Counted from the stretch's first letter, positions 7,721 through 15,083 are shown. The stretch: 28,535 nucleotides of DNA from Cyanobacteria bacterium UBA11372 (GCA_003486675.1 DNGG01000292.1:1-28535), one strand, 5' to 3'. The notes: generated by a model from the letters alone, not told the origin. Numbers and translations are program-made.

Positions 7721-7768
7721 ATCTGCCCAATATTTCAGTTGGTCAATCACTATCGAGCAAATTGAATC

Positions 7769-8845
7769 ATGCAACATAAAAACAATTTCAACTTTCTCCG
7801 CCTTCTACTAGCTGTGCTTGTTTTGCTATCTCATTCCCCCGAACTAATTGATGGAAATCGCAACCGCGAGATCCTGACAAGCATATTCCACACAATTTCC
7901 TTTGGCGAACTGGCAGTGGATAGCTTTTTTCTCATTAGTGGCTATCTGATCTTGCAAAGCTGGGAACGTAGCCCAAAACTTCAGGTTTTTCTCAAGAAGC
8001 GTATACTGCGGATTTATCCGGGGTTTATTGTTGCTGGCATTATATCTGGATTTGTGGTTGGACCGCTTGCTGGTGCCAGTGACTATTTTGCTGACTATTT
8101 TGCTCAGTTTAAGCTGTTTGAATTTTTCAAGCTCTTCGTGCTGTTGCAGCCCCCTAATGTACCGCCTGTCTTCTCTGGGCAACCTTACCCATTGCTCAAC
8201 GGTTCCATGTGGACGGTATCCTACGAGTTTCGCTGTTACTTGATGGTGGCGCTAATCGGGATATGTGGCTTACTGAGTTGGCGCATCTGGCTAGCTTTTT
8301 CATCTCTGGCTCTGGTGATGGCGCTCTCTCCAGACTCTGTAAGTTATATTGAAAAATTTTCCTGGTTTGTGGTGGGAGAACAACCCGCTGCATTTATCCG
8401 TTTTGTTTGTTTCTTTTTAGCAGGTGGATGTTTCTACCTGTTCCGCAATCGAATTGAGTACAGCTCACGCTGGGTACTCATTATGACTCCGATCTTGTTG
8501 CTGAGCTTGTTTAACATCACCACAGCACAACTATTCTTACCGACGATCGGGGCGTATATCCTTTTTTGGTCAGCCTTTACTCCTGCTCCAATGTTGCAAC
8601 GTTTTGGTACTTACCCCGACATTTCCTATGGAGTGTACTTATATGGATGGCCAGTTCAAAACCTGTTGGTTAGGTATTTGCCAAGTATCTCACCTTGGCT
8701 GCTATTTATTATGTCATGCGCCATCTGCTTCGTCTGTGGTTTATTAAGTTGGCATTTGATAGAGAAGCCATGCCTAAAATTAAAGACAGAGCCAGCTAAG
8801 AAAGAAAGAGCAATAACCAACACCACACCTACTCATGTAGGCTGA
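7769..8845 (+). CDS. Acyltransferase family 3 membrane protein, copy 1 (358 aa)
   Basis: Polytopic inner-membrane enzyme expected to transfer an acyl group (often acetyl) to sugar hydroxyls of surface polysaccharide. The N-terminus NNFNFLRLLLAVLVLLSHS carries the family's conserved histidine (LLSHS, residue 22). It is followed by VDSFFLISGYLI, KKRILRIYPGF and MWTVSYEFRCYLMVAL, all signature blocks of the OafA/NolX-type Acyltransf_3 fold, then about six more hydrophobic segments and a basic C-terminus. Length is normal for a stand-alone member without an SGNH domain. ATG 7769 is supported because the same MQHKNNFNFLR start occurs in copy 2, while the upstream frames differ. Upstream DNA is a dead transposon, so its original promoter may be lost or may lie in the hairpin region. 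Confidence 0.9.
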   Translation: MQHKNNFNFLRLLLAVLVLLSHSPELIDGNRNREILTSIFHTISFGELAVDSFFLISGYLILQSWERSPKLQVFLKKRILRIYPGFIVAGIISGFVVGPLAGASDYFADYFAQFKLFEFFKLFVLLQPPNVPPVFSGQPYPLLNGSMWTVSYEFRCYLMVALIGICGLLSWRIWLAFSSLALVMALSPDSVSYIEKFSWFVVGEQPAAFIRFVCFFLAGGCFYLFRNRIEYSSRWVLIMTPILLLSLFNITTAQLFLPTIGAYILFWSAFTPAPMLQRFGTYPDISYGVYLYGWPVQNLLVRYLPSISPWLLFIMSCAICFVCGLLSWHLIEKPCLKLKTEPAKKERAITNTTPTHVG

Positions 8846-8854
8846 AAAAATAAA

Positions 8855-8912
8855 GACCATCATCGCTCTTTCTACAAGAATGGCACACCAGGTTAAACCC
8901 TTGATCGATTAA
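8855..8912 (+). pseudogene. Duplicated 3' tail of the GMC oxidoreductase gene
   Basis: Reads TIIALSTRMAHQVKPLID then stop, against TIIALSIKLADHVKTLID at 6681-6738. By eye there are 9 base differences in 58 and no indels. There is no start and no upstream GMC sequence, so it is a non-coding by-product of the tandem duplication. Confidence 0.85.
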
Positions 8913-8930
8913 CTTTGATTTGGGAACAAA

Positions 8931-9194
8931 ATGGTGAAAATCGGTGTTGTGGGAGCGAGTGGATTTGCAGGCAAACTGGCGGTCGAACTGCTGCACCCAG
9001 GCGAGACACAAGTGCGGGCGATTGAGCGATCGCCAGTACCTCACCTAGTTTGATTTCTACCGCCCGTTTGCCGAAGCCTTTGGCATCGATCCGACCCCAA
9101 TTCCTCAACTGACAGCGCCGGAATTTACCCAAACCTAGAATCAACGCCTTAAGGATTCCCTGTGGAATTCTGAAACCGTGCAAAAAATGCTAAG
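8931..9194 (+). pseudogene. Remnant of the same NAD(P)-binding epimerase gene (copy B)
   Basis: Begins MVKIGVVGASGFAGKLAVEL then LHPGETQVRAIERSP, with a better-kept GASGFAG motif than copy A. It stops at about 9052, and a different frame then gives DFYRPFAEAFGIDPTP and, past another stop, NQRLKDSLWNSETVQKML, which look like later parts of the same protein brought close by internal deletion. It is cut off by the MITE-like element that starts at 9195. Copy B keeps C-terminal pieces absent from copy A, so the two decayed separately after duplication. Confidence 0.65.
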
Positions 9195-9354
9195 TAACGC
9201 AAGTTGCTGGTTATGCCTCAGCACCTTACTCGCCCTCTCCCCAAGCCGTCTCTCACCCTTGGGCAATGGGCTAATATCTCACTCTTGCTCCCCTTCTCCC
9301 CCGGTGGGAGAAGGGGCACCGGGTATGAGGGGGAATAACTAGCAACTTGAGTTA
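9195..9354. mobile_element. MITE-like element, family 1, copy 1 (160 bp)
   Basis: Terminal inverted repeats are TAACGCAAGTTGCTGGTTAT (9195-9214) and ATAACTAGCAACTTGAGTTA (9335-9354). The interior is rich in CCCTCTCC/GGGAGAAGGGG stem-loops and has no ORF. A second copy with the interior in the opposite orientation lies at 11482-11631. Target-site duplications are not clear. Confidence 0.75.
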
Positions 9355-9356
9355 AG

Positions 9357-9460
9357 CAGCACTTACGCGCATATTCCCGGTTTCTACGCAAAATCGCTGC
9401 TTTGGGAACGAGAGAGCAAGGTAGAAACCGGGTTTCTGGCCTCGTCGTGGGTAAGTTCTG
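9357..9460. mobile_element. MITE-like element, family 2, copy 1 (104 bp)
   Basis: Outer inverted repeats CAGCACTTAC (9357-9366) and GTAAGTTCTG (9451-9460) enclose a perfect inner pair CCCGGTTTCTAC (9376-9387) / GTAGAAACCGGG (9421-9432). It starts two bases after the end of the previous element. A related element at 26997-27099 shares the ends and the string GGTTTCTGGCCTCGT when reversed. Confidence 0.7.
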
Positions 9461-9646
9461 TTAAGCTAGGCATCAATAAGTTTCTTTTTATTAAGGTTGT
9501 TGTCGCCAATCGCAGTATTTACAGCGTTAAATATAGGGATCAAGCTGAATATTTTTCTGGCAAATAGCTAATGAGAAAATAATTCTTAAAAACTAACACT
9601 TAGCAAAATTTCTAGATTAGACTTTAACAAGTCACGCGGATTAAGC

Positions 9647-9692
9647 TTGATATAATTTATGAGCATCTTCGCCCTCATATAATTGTATCAAA
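9647..9692. repeat. Hairpin conserved in both duplication units (copy B)
   Basis: Same TTGATATAATTTATGAG arm as copy A, pairing with CTCATATAATTGTATCAA; only the loop bases differ. The stems are unchanged between copies although the flanking DNA has diverged. Confidence 0.55.
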
Positions 9693-9814
9693 CTTGACGT
9701 AAAGTCGAACAAAATTCCAGATTTTAACCGGAGTTTTGGGCCAAAGTGACTTTTAATTTACTCAAAGTTTTGTGTCAAGCAACCCAACAAGACGTTAACT
9801 AATAAAAGGAGAGA

Positions 9815-10130
9815 GGAACGCTTAAAGTCAAGGGAACCTGTCACCTAAACTTTGATGAATTAAAACAGATTAACAGGGTGCGTTTAGTTCGTCGTTACGA
9901 TGGAAATTAAGCGCAATTTGTAGTTGACATTGAAGTGCGTTCTGCGATGCAAATTAATCAATTTTCCACAGTTAGCTGGAGTATTAGAGCCGGAAGCACA
10001 GCAAAATCAGGGTTGCCGTCTCAGCTGATAACACTAGCCAAAATCGCTCTAACTGGGGTCATATTCTCTAAAAGTACTTGTCAGAGATATGAGTGCATAG
10101 CTGAATGTGCAAGCAATTAATACTGCGTAG
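9815..10130 (+). pseudogene. IS605-type tnpB remnant (copy B)
   Basis: The frame reads NFDELKQINRVRLVRRYDGN, a stop at 9908-9910, then AQFVVDIEVRSA. The stop sits at the same codon as in copy A (7420-7422), where intact TnpB has a tyrosine. The region corresponding to DRDVNxxxN is more eroded than in copy A. Limits are approximate. Confidence 0.7.
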
Positions 10131-10210
10131 TGTGTAGCACTGGGGAAACTACGCTTGGGGAGATATGTCCAATATTTCAGTTGGTCAATCACTATCGAGC
10201 AAAGTCAATC

Positions 10211-11290
10211 ATGCAACACAAAAACAACTTCAATTTTCTGCGCCTTTTCTTAGCTGTGCTTGTTTTGCTATCCCATTCCTACGAACTAATTGATGGAAAT
10301 CGCAATCGCGAGATCCTGACGAGAATCTTCAACACAATTTCCTTGGGCGAACTGGCAGTGGATAGCTTTTTTCTCATTAGTGGCTATCTGATCTTGCAAA
10401 GCTGGGAACGTAGCCCAAAACTTCAGGTTTTTCTCAAGAAGCGTATCCTGCGGATTTATCCGGGGTTTATTGTCGCTTCCCTTGTATCTGCGTATGTGGT
10501 TGGACCGCTGGGTGCTGCCACTGACTATTTTGCTGACTTTGAGCTGTTTCAGTTTTTCAAGAGCTTAGTGCTGTTGCAGCCCCCTAATATACCGCCTGTT
10601 TTCCCTGGGCAGCCCTACCCATTCGTGAACGATTCCATGTGGACGATCTCCTACGAGTTTCGCTGTTACTTGATGGTGGCGCTGATCGGGATATGTGGCT
10701 TACTGAGTTGGCGGATCTGGCTGGCTTTGTCAGCTCTGACTCTGGTAATGGCGCTCTCTCCAGACTCTGCGAGTCCTCTTGCCAACCTTTCCTGGGTGCT
10801 GGTGGGAGAACCCGTTTCATTGATCCATTTTCTTTGTTTCTTTTTTGCAGGTGGATGTTTCTACCTATTCCGTCATCGAATTCATTACCGCTTCACCTGG
10901 GTACTCGTTCTGATTCCGATCCTCTTACTGAGCTTGTTTAACACCAGCACAGCACAACTGCTCTTACCGACGATCGGCGCGTACATCCTTTTTTGGGCAG
11001 CGTTTGCGCCTGCTCCCATCTTGCAACGTGTTGGATCTTACCCTGACATTTCCTATGGGGTATACTTATATGGATGGCCAGTCCAAAAACTGTTACTTTG
11101 GTACTGTCCAAGTCTATCTCCTTGGCTGCTCTTTATGCTGTCATGCGGCATCAGCTTTGTTTGTGGTTTATTAAGTTGGCACTTCGTAGAGAAGCCATTC
11201 CTACAACTCAAGACAGCGCCAGCTCAGAAACATCAAGAACCCACACCAACTTTACTGATGTCGGCTGAAAAAATAAAAGCAGGTAGGTAG
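10211..11290 (+). CDS. Acyltransferase family 3 membrane protein, copy 2 (359 aa)
   Basis: Close paralogue of the protein at 7769-8845: in the first 60 residues only five differ. It keeps the conserved LLSHS histidine (residue 22), VDSFFLISGYLI, KKRILRIYPGF and MWTISYEFRCYLMVAL. It is intact, so both copies may work, perhaps on different positions or polymers. The open frame extends upstream to a GTG at 10130, but those 27 codons derive from tnpB remnant sequence and have no counterpart in copy 1; ATG 10211 is chosen. The C-terminus differs from copy 1: a small shift lets this copy read through the place where copy 1 stops, adding MSAEKIKAGR before TAG. Membrane topology and role are as for copy 1. 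Confidence 0.9.
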   Translation: MQHKNNFNFLRLFLAVLVLLSHSYELIDGNRNREILTRIFNTISLGELAVDSFFLISGYLILQSWERSPKLQVFLKKRILRIYPGFIVASLVSAYVVGPLGAATDYFADFELFQFFKSLVLLQPPNIPPVFPGQPYPFVNDSMWTISYEFRCYLMVALIGICGLLSWRIWLALSALTLVMALSPDSASPLANLSWVLVGEPVSLIHFLCFFFAGGCFYLFRHRIHYRFTWVLVLIPILLLSLFNTSTAQLLLPTIGAYILFWAAFAPAPILQRVGSYPDISYGVYLYGWPVQKLLLWYCPSLSPWLLFMLSCGISFVCGLLSWHFVEKPFLQLKTAPAQKHQEPTPTLLMSAEKIKAGR

Positions 11291-11380
11291 GTCAATCATC
11301 AAGGTGTTCTATCCAAGAGTTGTCCAATAGGTGCGCCAATGAAAATTTGTCCTAAATTCAGCGGATAGTTCTTGGAAGTT

Positions 11381-11481
11381 ATATCGTGTCCGATCTCGCC
11401 TTCTTGGATGTGGGTGGTGTTAGCGCAGCGCCACGCAGTGAGTGCAGGTGATACGCTCCCTTCAGCGAGCGGACACGATAT
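11381..11481. mobile_element. MITE-like element, family 3 (101 bp)
   Basis: Perfect 12-bp terminal inverted repeats ATATCGTGTCCG (11381-11392) and CGGACACGATAT (11470-11481). The interior has GTTAGCGCAGCGCC and CTCCCTTCAGCGAGCGG, strings of the kind common in cyanobacterial interspersed repeats. No ORF. Confidence 0.7.
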
Positions 11482-11631
11482 TAACGCAAGTTGCTAGTTA
11501 TCTCCCCCTTATCCCTAGGGTCCCTTCTCTCACCAGGGGAGAAGGGGAACAAGAGCCGGATCAATGTCCCTCGCCCAAGGGTGAGAGAGGCTGCCCCCGG
11601 CACTGAAAGCATAACTTAGCAACTTACGTTA
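11482..11631. mobile_element. MITE-like element, family 1, copy 2 (150 bp), inverted interior
   Basis: Ends are TAACGCAAGTTGCTAGTTAT (11482-11501) and ATAACTTAGCAACTTACGTTA-type (11611-11631). Its left half, reversed, matches the right half of the copy at 9195-9354 (CCCCTTCTCCCC...GAGAAGGG...AAGGGGGAGATAACT pattern), so it lies in the opposite orientation. It begins at the base after the family 3 element ends and stops 33 bp before the next gene. Confidence 0.72.
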
Positions 11632-11664
11632 TTAGTTAAACAGCAAATTACCAGGTAGTAAAAC

Positions 11665-12540
11665 ATGGGACAGTTTAATCACTTTTTTCTCACGAAATTC
11701 AATGTTAGAAGCTTTAAAGACCTCAGACCGGGCTGCCAACCAGAGTGGCTGGAGAAGAGATTTAAGTTGTTCGACCAATACTGTTTCCCATCCGTGTCTA
11801 GTCAATCCAACCAGAACTTTCAATGGTTGGTTTTTTTTGACGTAGATACCCCTGAGCCGTTCAAACAAAAAATTGCGGAATACGCCAATAAGTGGAAAAA
11901 CTTTGTTCCGGTCTACCTGGATTGCCCCTTGCCATACGGTGAATTTCCTGATGAAGTGAGAGCTGTCGTCCGCAACTATATTCCTGCCGATTGCGAATAC
12001 TTAATCACGACCTGGCTGGACAATGATGATGCCATACACAAAGATTATGTCCAGATGATCCAGGACAATTTTGCTCAGCAAGACGGCGAAACATTAAACT
12101 TTTTCTTTGGATACCAATTGGCAGAAGGGAAACTGTACTTTGATTTTGAACTTGCCAATCACTTCATTAGTTTGATTGAGAAATACAATCCTGAATCATT
12201 TAACACCTGCCTTTGTAGACCGCACAAGGAACTATATGAAGTGTGCAAATCGGCTCAAAAAGTGTTCTGCAAGCCAGCCTGGATTGAAGTGGTGCATGGC
12301 TCCAATTATATGAATGTATATCGCCGAGGGTTTCGAGTCCCAACCGGAAAAATTTTAGATGATTTTTCCATCAAAACAGAGAAACCGAGCGATGGAGAAA
12401 AAACGATTCCGTTTCTGCTCGAACAAGCAAAAATTTCGCTGTTCTTTCCATACTACTTCCTCAGAAAAGTATTTCTCAGGATCAAACACAACCAGTTGGA
12501 TGAGTTGGTGATGAGTCGCTTCGCAGTTAAAAATTATTAA
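11665..12540 (+). CDS. Putative rhamnosyltransferase-like glycosyltransferase (291 aa)
   Basis: The N-terminus FNHFFLTKFNVR, then EWLEKRFKLFDQYCFPSVSSQ and FQWLVFFDVDTPE, followed by YLITTWLDNDDAIHKDYVQ, matches the layout of Pfam 'putative rhamnosyl transferase' (PF11316) proteins. The DNDD at residues 119-122 is the likely metal/nucleotide-sugar-binding acidic motif of a GT-A type fold. It has no membrane segment and would act on the cytoplasmic face, adding a sugar to the lipid-linked unit. It is the first gene after the repeat-rich region and is followed by a sugar epimerase 31 bp downstream, probably in the same transcript. The family call is moderately firm; donor sugar identity is not proven. 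Confidence 0.75.
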   Translation: MGQFNHFFLTKFNVRSFKDLRPGCQPEWLEKRFKLFDQYCFPSVSSQSNQNFQWLVFFDVDTPEPFKQKIAEYANKWKNFVPVYLDCPLPYGEFPDEVRAVVRNYIPADCEYLITTWLDNDDAIHKDYVQMIQDNFAQQDGETLNFFFGYQLAEGKLYFDFELANHFISLIEKYNPESFNTCLCRPHKELYEVCKSAQKVFCKPAWIEVVHGSNYMNVYRRGFRVPTGKILDDFSIKTEKPSDGEKTIPFLLEQAKISLFFPYYFLRKVFLRIKHNQLDELVMSRFAVKNY

Positions 12541-12571
12541 AGTGCCAGATTAATTAGTAGGAATCTTACCG

Positions 12572-13696
12572 ATGAAAATTCTGATTACGGGTGGAGCAGG
12601 TTTTATTGGCAAGTGGCTGATTGAGAAGATGCCGCCTGACGTAGAAGTCGTCATCATTGACTCTCTCGATGAGCAAGTTCATCGTAAGTCCCAGGATTTT
12701 GCCCCTGAATTACTTGCCCGCGCCAAATGTATAAAAGCTGACGTTCAGGACATCGCCGATTACCGGGAGGCGATCGCAGGCACGGATGTGGTGATTCACC
12801 TAGCTGCCCAAACAGGTACGGGACAGTCGATGTATGAAATCAGCCGGTACGTGCAGCAAAACGCGAATGGAACGGCTAAGCTATTAGAACTGATTTCCAG
12901 TCTCGATCGCAAACCGCGCCGGATGGTTTTATCCTCGAGTCGAGCAGTTTACGGGGATGGCGCTTACACGGATGGCAAGTCGGTGCTTTATTCTCAAGGG
13001 CGATCGCTAGAAAATTTGCAAAAGGGAATTTGGGAAGTTTGCGGATCGGACGGCGAGCCGTTAACCTCACTACCCATGCAGGAAACCCACCTGACTAAAC
13101 CGACTTCTGTGTATGGATTAACCAAACTCTGGCAAGAGCAGCTAATGCAAATTTACTGCGAGAGTCAGGGGATTGACTTGGTGACTCTGAGATTTCAAAA
13201 TGTGTACGGCCCCAAGCAAGAATTGGGCAATCCTTATACGGGAATTATTGGGATCTTTACCAATGCGATCGTTCAGGGTAACCGTCTGGAGCTATTTGAA
13301 GACGGTAAGGTGACGCGAGATTTTGTCTTTGTGGGCGATGTCGCCGAAGCAGTCATTCAATGCGCCACTTACGAACAACCCTTGAACTCAATTATTAACG
13401 TGGGGAGCGGTGAGGCAGTCACTTTAATCGAGGTTGTAGAAACGATCGCGGAGGTAATCGGCAAAAAAGCAGAATATAATATCTCAGGTCGCTTTAGAGT
13501 GGGAGATGTGCGCCACGCGATCGCTGACATGGAACGCTACAAAACCCTCCTGGGTGAATGGAAACCGACATCGCTTAAAGATGGAATTGCTCAATACCTA
13601 GAATGGTACTTGGGTGAGGAACCCTTGGAGCAATCGACTCTAGAAGCATCGCTGCGAGAAATGGAGCAGAAAGGTTTGTTGATGAAGAAACAATAG
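12572..13696 (+). CDS. NAD-dependent nucleotide-sugar epimerase/dehydratase, extended SDR (374 aa)
   Basis: The Rossmann motif GGAGFIG occupies residues 7-13, with VVIIDSLDEQVH after it. The catalytic pair is Y181 and K185 in TSVYGLTKLWQEQ, with SSSRAVYG upstream carrying the serine. Blocks GTGQSMYEISRYVQ, LRFQNVYGPKQ and LFEDGKVTRDFVFVGDVAEA match, from memory, the dTDP-L-rhamnose 4-epimerase-like branch. That branch also has an insert before the catalytic tyrosine like the WEVCGSDGEPL region here, though only one of its cysteines is present. It would supply an activated sugar (possibly a 6-deoxyhexose) to the neighbouring transferases. A weak RBS (TAGGAA) precedes ATG 12572. Class is certain, substrate is inference. 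Confidence 0.83.
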   Translation: MKILITGGAGFIGKWLIEKMPPDVEVVIIDSLDEQVHRKSQDFAPELLARAKCIKADVQDIADYREAIAGTDVVIHLAAQTGTGQSMYEISRYVQQNANGTAKLLELISSLDRKPRRMVLSSSRAVYGDGAYTDGKSVLYSQGRSLENLQKGIWEVCGSDGEPLTSLPMQETHLTKPTSVYGLTKLWQEQLMQIYCESQGIDLVTLRFQNVYGPKQELGNPYTGIIGIFTNAIVQGNRLELFEDGKVTRDFVFVGDVAEAVIQCATYEQPLNSIINVGSGEAVTLIEVVETIAEVIGKKAEYNISGRFRVGDVRHAIADMERYKTLLGEWKPTSLKDGIAQYLEWYLGEEPLEQSTLEASLREMEQKGLLMKKQ

Positions 13697-13727
13697 CGCA
13701 TCCCCCAATACCCAACTTGTGAACGGC

Positions 13728-14966
13728 ATGGACATCTTACACCTGAGTACATCTGATATCGATAACGGAGGGGCGCGGGCAGCCTATCGACTGCATCAAG
13801 GATTGCGATCGCTCGGTTGCACTTCCCGGATGCTGGTGCGCGCCAAATTCAGTTCCGATCCCACGGTGATAGCTGAGCGATCGCCACTCACCAAGCTGGC
13901 TCCCCCCATCTCTGGATTGCCGTTACGGTTGTACCCGCGCCACACAGGGGTGTTTTCACCCCAGTGGTTTCCAGATGTCCTCGCCGCTAAAACCGCCCAA
14001 CTCAATCCAGATATAGTTAACCTGCATTGGGTTCTTAACGGCTATCTGCGCATCGAAACCCTGCCTCGGTTAAACAAGCCCCTAGTCTTGACAATCCATG
14101 ATATGTGGCCCTTCACTGGAGGCTGTCACTACACCGAGGACTGCGACAAGTACAAAACTGGTTGTGGCGCTTGTCCGCAATTAGGCAGCAACCGCTCGTC
14201 AGATATGTCGCGCTGGGTTTGGCAGCGCAAAGCCAAAGCCTGGAAAGATCTTAATCTTACCATCGTGGCTTCATCTGCCTGGATGGCAGATTGCGCTCGC
14301 GCTAGCTCTCTGTTTCAAAACCGCCGGGTGGAAATAATTCCCTGCTGTCTCGATACGAGTAAGTACAAACCAGTGGATAAGCAGATCGCCCGCGAATTGC
14401 TGAATCTGCCCCAAGATCGGCAACTGGTTTTGTTCGGAGCGATTAGCGCCACCACAGATCGACGCAAAGGGTTTTATCTGTTGCAGCCTGCACTCGAGCA
14501 ATTGAGCAAGGCGGGATGGAGCGATCGCATAGAACTTGTCGTATTTGGCACATCTGAGCCTGAGCAGCCGCTCGACTTGGGGTTCAAAACTAATTACTTG
14601 GGCTATGTTCGGGATGATGTTATGCTGGCGCTGATTTACTCCGCCGCAGACGTAATGGTTGTACCATCTGTACAAGAAGCCTTCGGTCAAACCGCTTCTG
14701 AATCACTCTCCTGTGGCACTCCGGTGGTTGCTTTTAATGATACTGGATTGAAAGATATCGTTGACCATCAGCAAAATGGCTATCTGGCAACGCCATTTGA
14801 AGTGGACGATCTGGCAAAAGGTATTGCTTGGGTTCTCGAAGATGGGGAACGTCAGCAAAAGCTACGGTTCCATGCTCGGCAAAAAAGTTTGCGAGAATTT
14901 TCTTGGGATGTCCAAGCCCGCCGCTATCTCTCGCTCTACGAAGAAATTCTGTCAGGCTCGACGTGA
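13728..14966 (+). CDS. GT4-family glycosyltransferase (412 aa)
   Basis: Begins MDILHLSTSDIDNGGARAAY, the glycine-rich acceptor-side start of GT-B GT4 enzymes. The donor domain has GAISATTDRRKGFYLL and ends with VPSVQEAFGQTASESLSCG, whose E317 and E325 form the EX7E motif that binds the nucleotide sugar. A cysteine-rich stretch follows HDMWPFTGGCHYTEDCDKY (CxYxxxCxxYxxGCGACP), as seen in this subgroup. The frame also opens at GTG 13719, three codons earlier; ATG 13728 is chosen because family members start MxILHLSTSD. It is 31 bp after the epimerase gene and in line with it. Acts in the cytoplasm on polymer repeat-unit assembly. Confidence 0.87.
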   Translation: MDILHLSTSDIDNGGARAAYRLHQGLRSLGCTSRMLVRAKFSSDPTVIAERSPLTKLAPPISGLPLRLYPRHTGVFSPQWFPDVLAAKTAQLNPDIVNLHWVLNGYLRIETLPRLNKPLVLTIHDMWPFTGGCHYTEDCDKYKTGCGACPQLGSNRSSDMSRWVWQRKAKAWKDLNLTIVASSAWMADCARASSLFQNRRVEIIPCCLDTSKYKPVDKQIARELLNLPQDRQLVLFGAISATTDRRKGFYLLQPALEQLSKAGWSDRIELVVFGTSEPEQPLDLGFKTNYLGYVRDDVMLALIYSAADVMVVPSVQEAFGQTASESLSCGTPVVAFNDTGLKDIVDHQQNGYLATPFEVDDLAKGIAWVLEDGERQQKLRFHARQKSLREFSWDVQARRYLSLYEEILSGST

Positions 14967-15083
14967 GAATGCTAGCTTGCTTGCAGAGTTCTATCGATTG
15001 GGAATCTGTAAGGTGAGAAGCTATCAACCCGCTAGGCTACAAGTTGAATTGAACTGTTTTATTTCACAAGCAGGAAAGAAGCA

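Larger units (their letters stand above)
6739..7768. other. Gene-poor stretch made of pseudogene remnants and repeats
   Basis: Contains the epimerase remnant (6757-6894), a short repeat GTAGGTTGGGTTGAG at 6971-6985 of a kind I recall as common in cyanobacteria, a long hairpin (7149-7193) and a tnpB remnant (about 7320-7720). No intact gene is visible before ATG 7769. Confidence 0.65.
6681..8854. repeat. Tandem segmental duplication, unit A (2174 bp)
   Basis: Runs from within the 3' end of the GMC gene to just after the first acyltransferase gene. Homology with unit B (8855-11277) is visible in order at the GMC tail, the epimerase remnant, the hairpin near 7149, the tnpB remnant and the acyltransferase. 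At 8854/8855 the sequence switches abruptly from acyltransferase trailer to GMC coding tail, which is the duplication junction. Confidence 0.85.
8846..10210. other. Gene-poor stretch: duplication junction, pseudogenes and MITE-like elements
   Basis: In order: acyltransferase trailer, junction at 8855, GMC tail copy, epimerase remnant, two abutting MITE-like elements (9195-9354 and 9357-9460), hairpin (9647-9692), tnpB remnant (about 9815-10130). No intact gene is visible; a 61-codon frame at 9935-10120 lies inside the tnpB remnant. Confidence 0.7.
8855..11277. repeat. Tandem segmental duplication, unit B (about 2423 bp)
   Basis: Directly follows unit A. Corresponding landmarks are in the same order and orientation. 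Unit B is about 249 bp longer, mostly explained by the two MITE-like elements at 9195-9460 (266 bp), which are absent from unit A. The right limit is set where the acyltransferase trailers (gctgaaaaaataaa) stop matching. Confidence 0.85.
11291..11664. other. Intergenic region occupied by two MITE-like elements
   Basis: The 374 bp between acyltransferase copy 2 and the next gene contain elements at 11381-11481 and 11482-11631, back to back. No coding frame or clear promoter was seen. Confidence 0.65.

Noticed and set aside
8893..9183. 96-codon minus-strand open frame over the epimerase remnant
   Set aside because: The plus-strand reading shows clear Rossmann-fold remnants; the minus frame is a shadow.
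9935..10120. 61-codon open frame in unit B
   Set aside because: Lies in the tnpB remnant, in a frame without TnpB similarity, and has no counterpart in unit A.
10130..10210. Extension of acyltransferase copy 2 to GTG 10130
   Set aside because: The added codons come from tnpB remnant DNA and are not open in copy 1; the shared start MQHKNNFNFLR is at ATG 10211.
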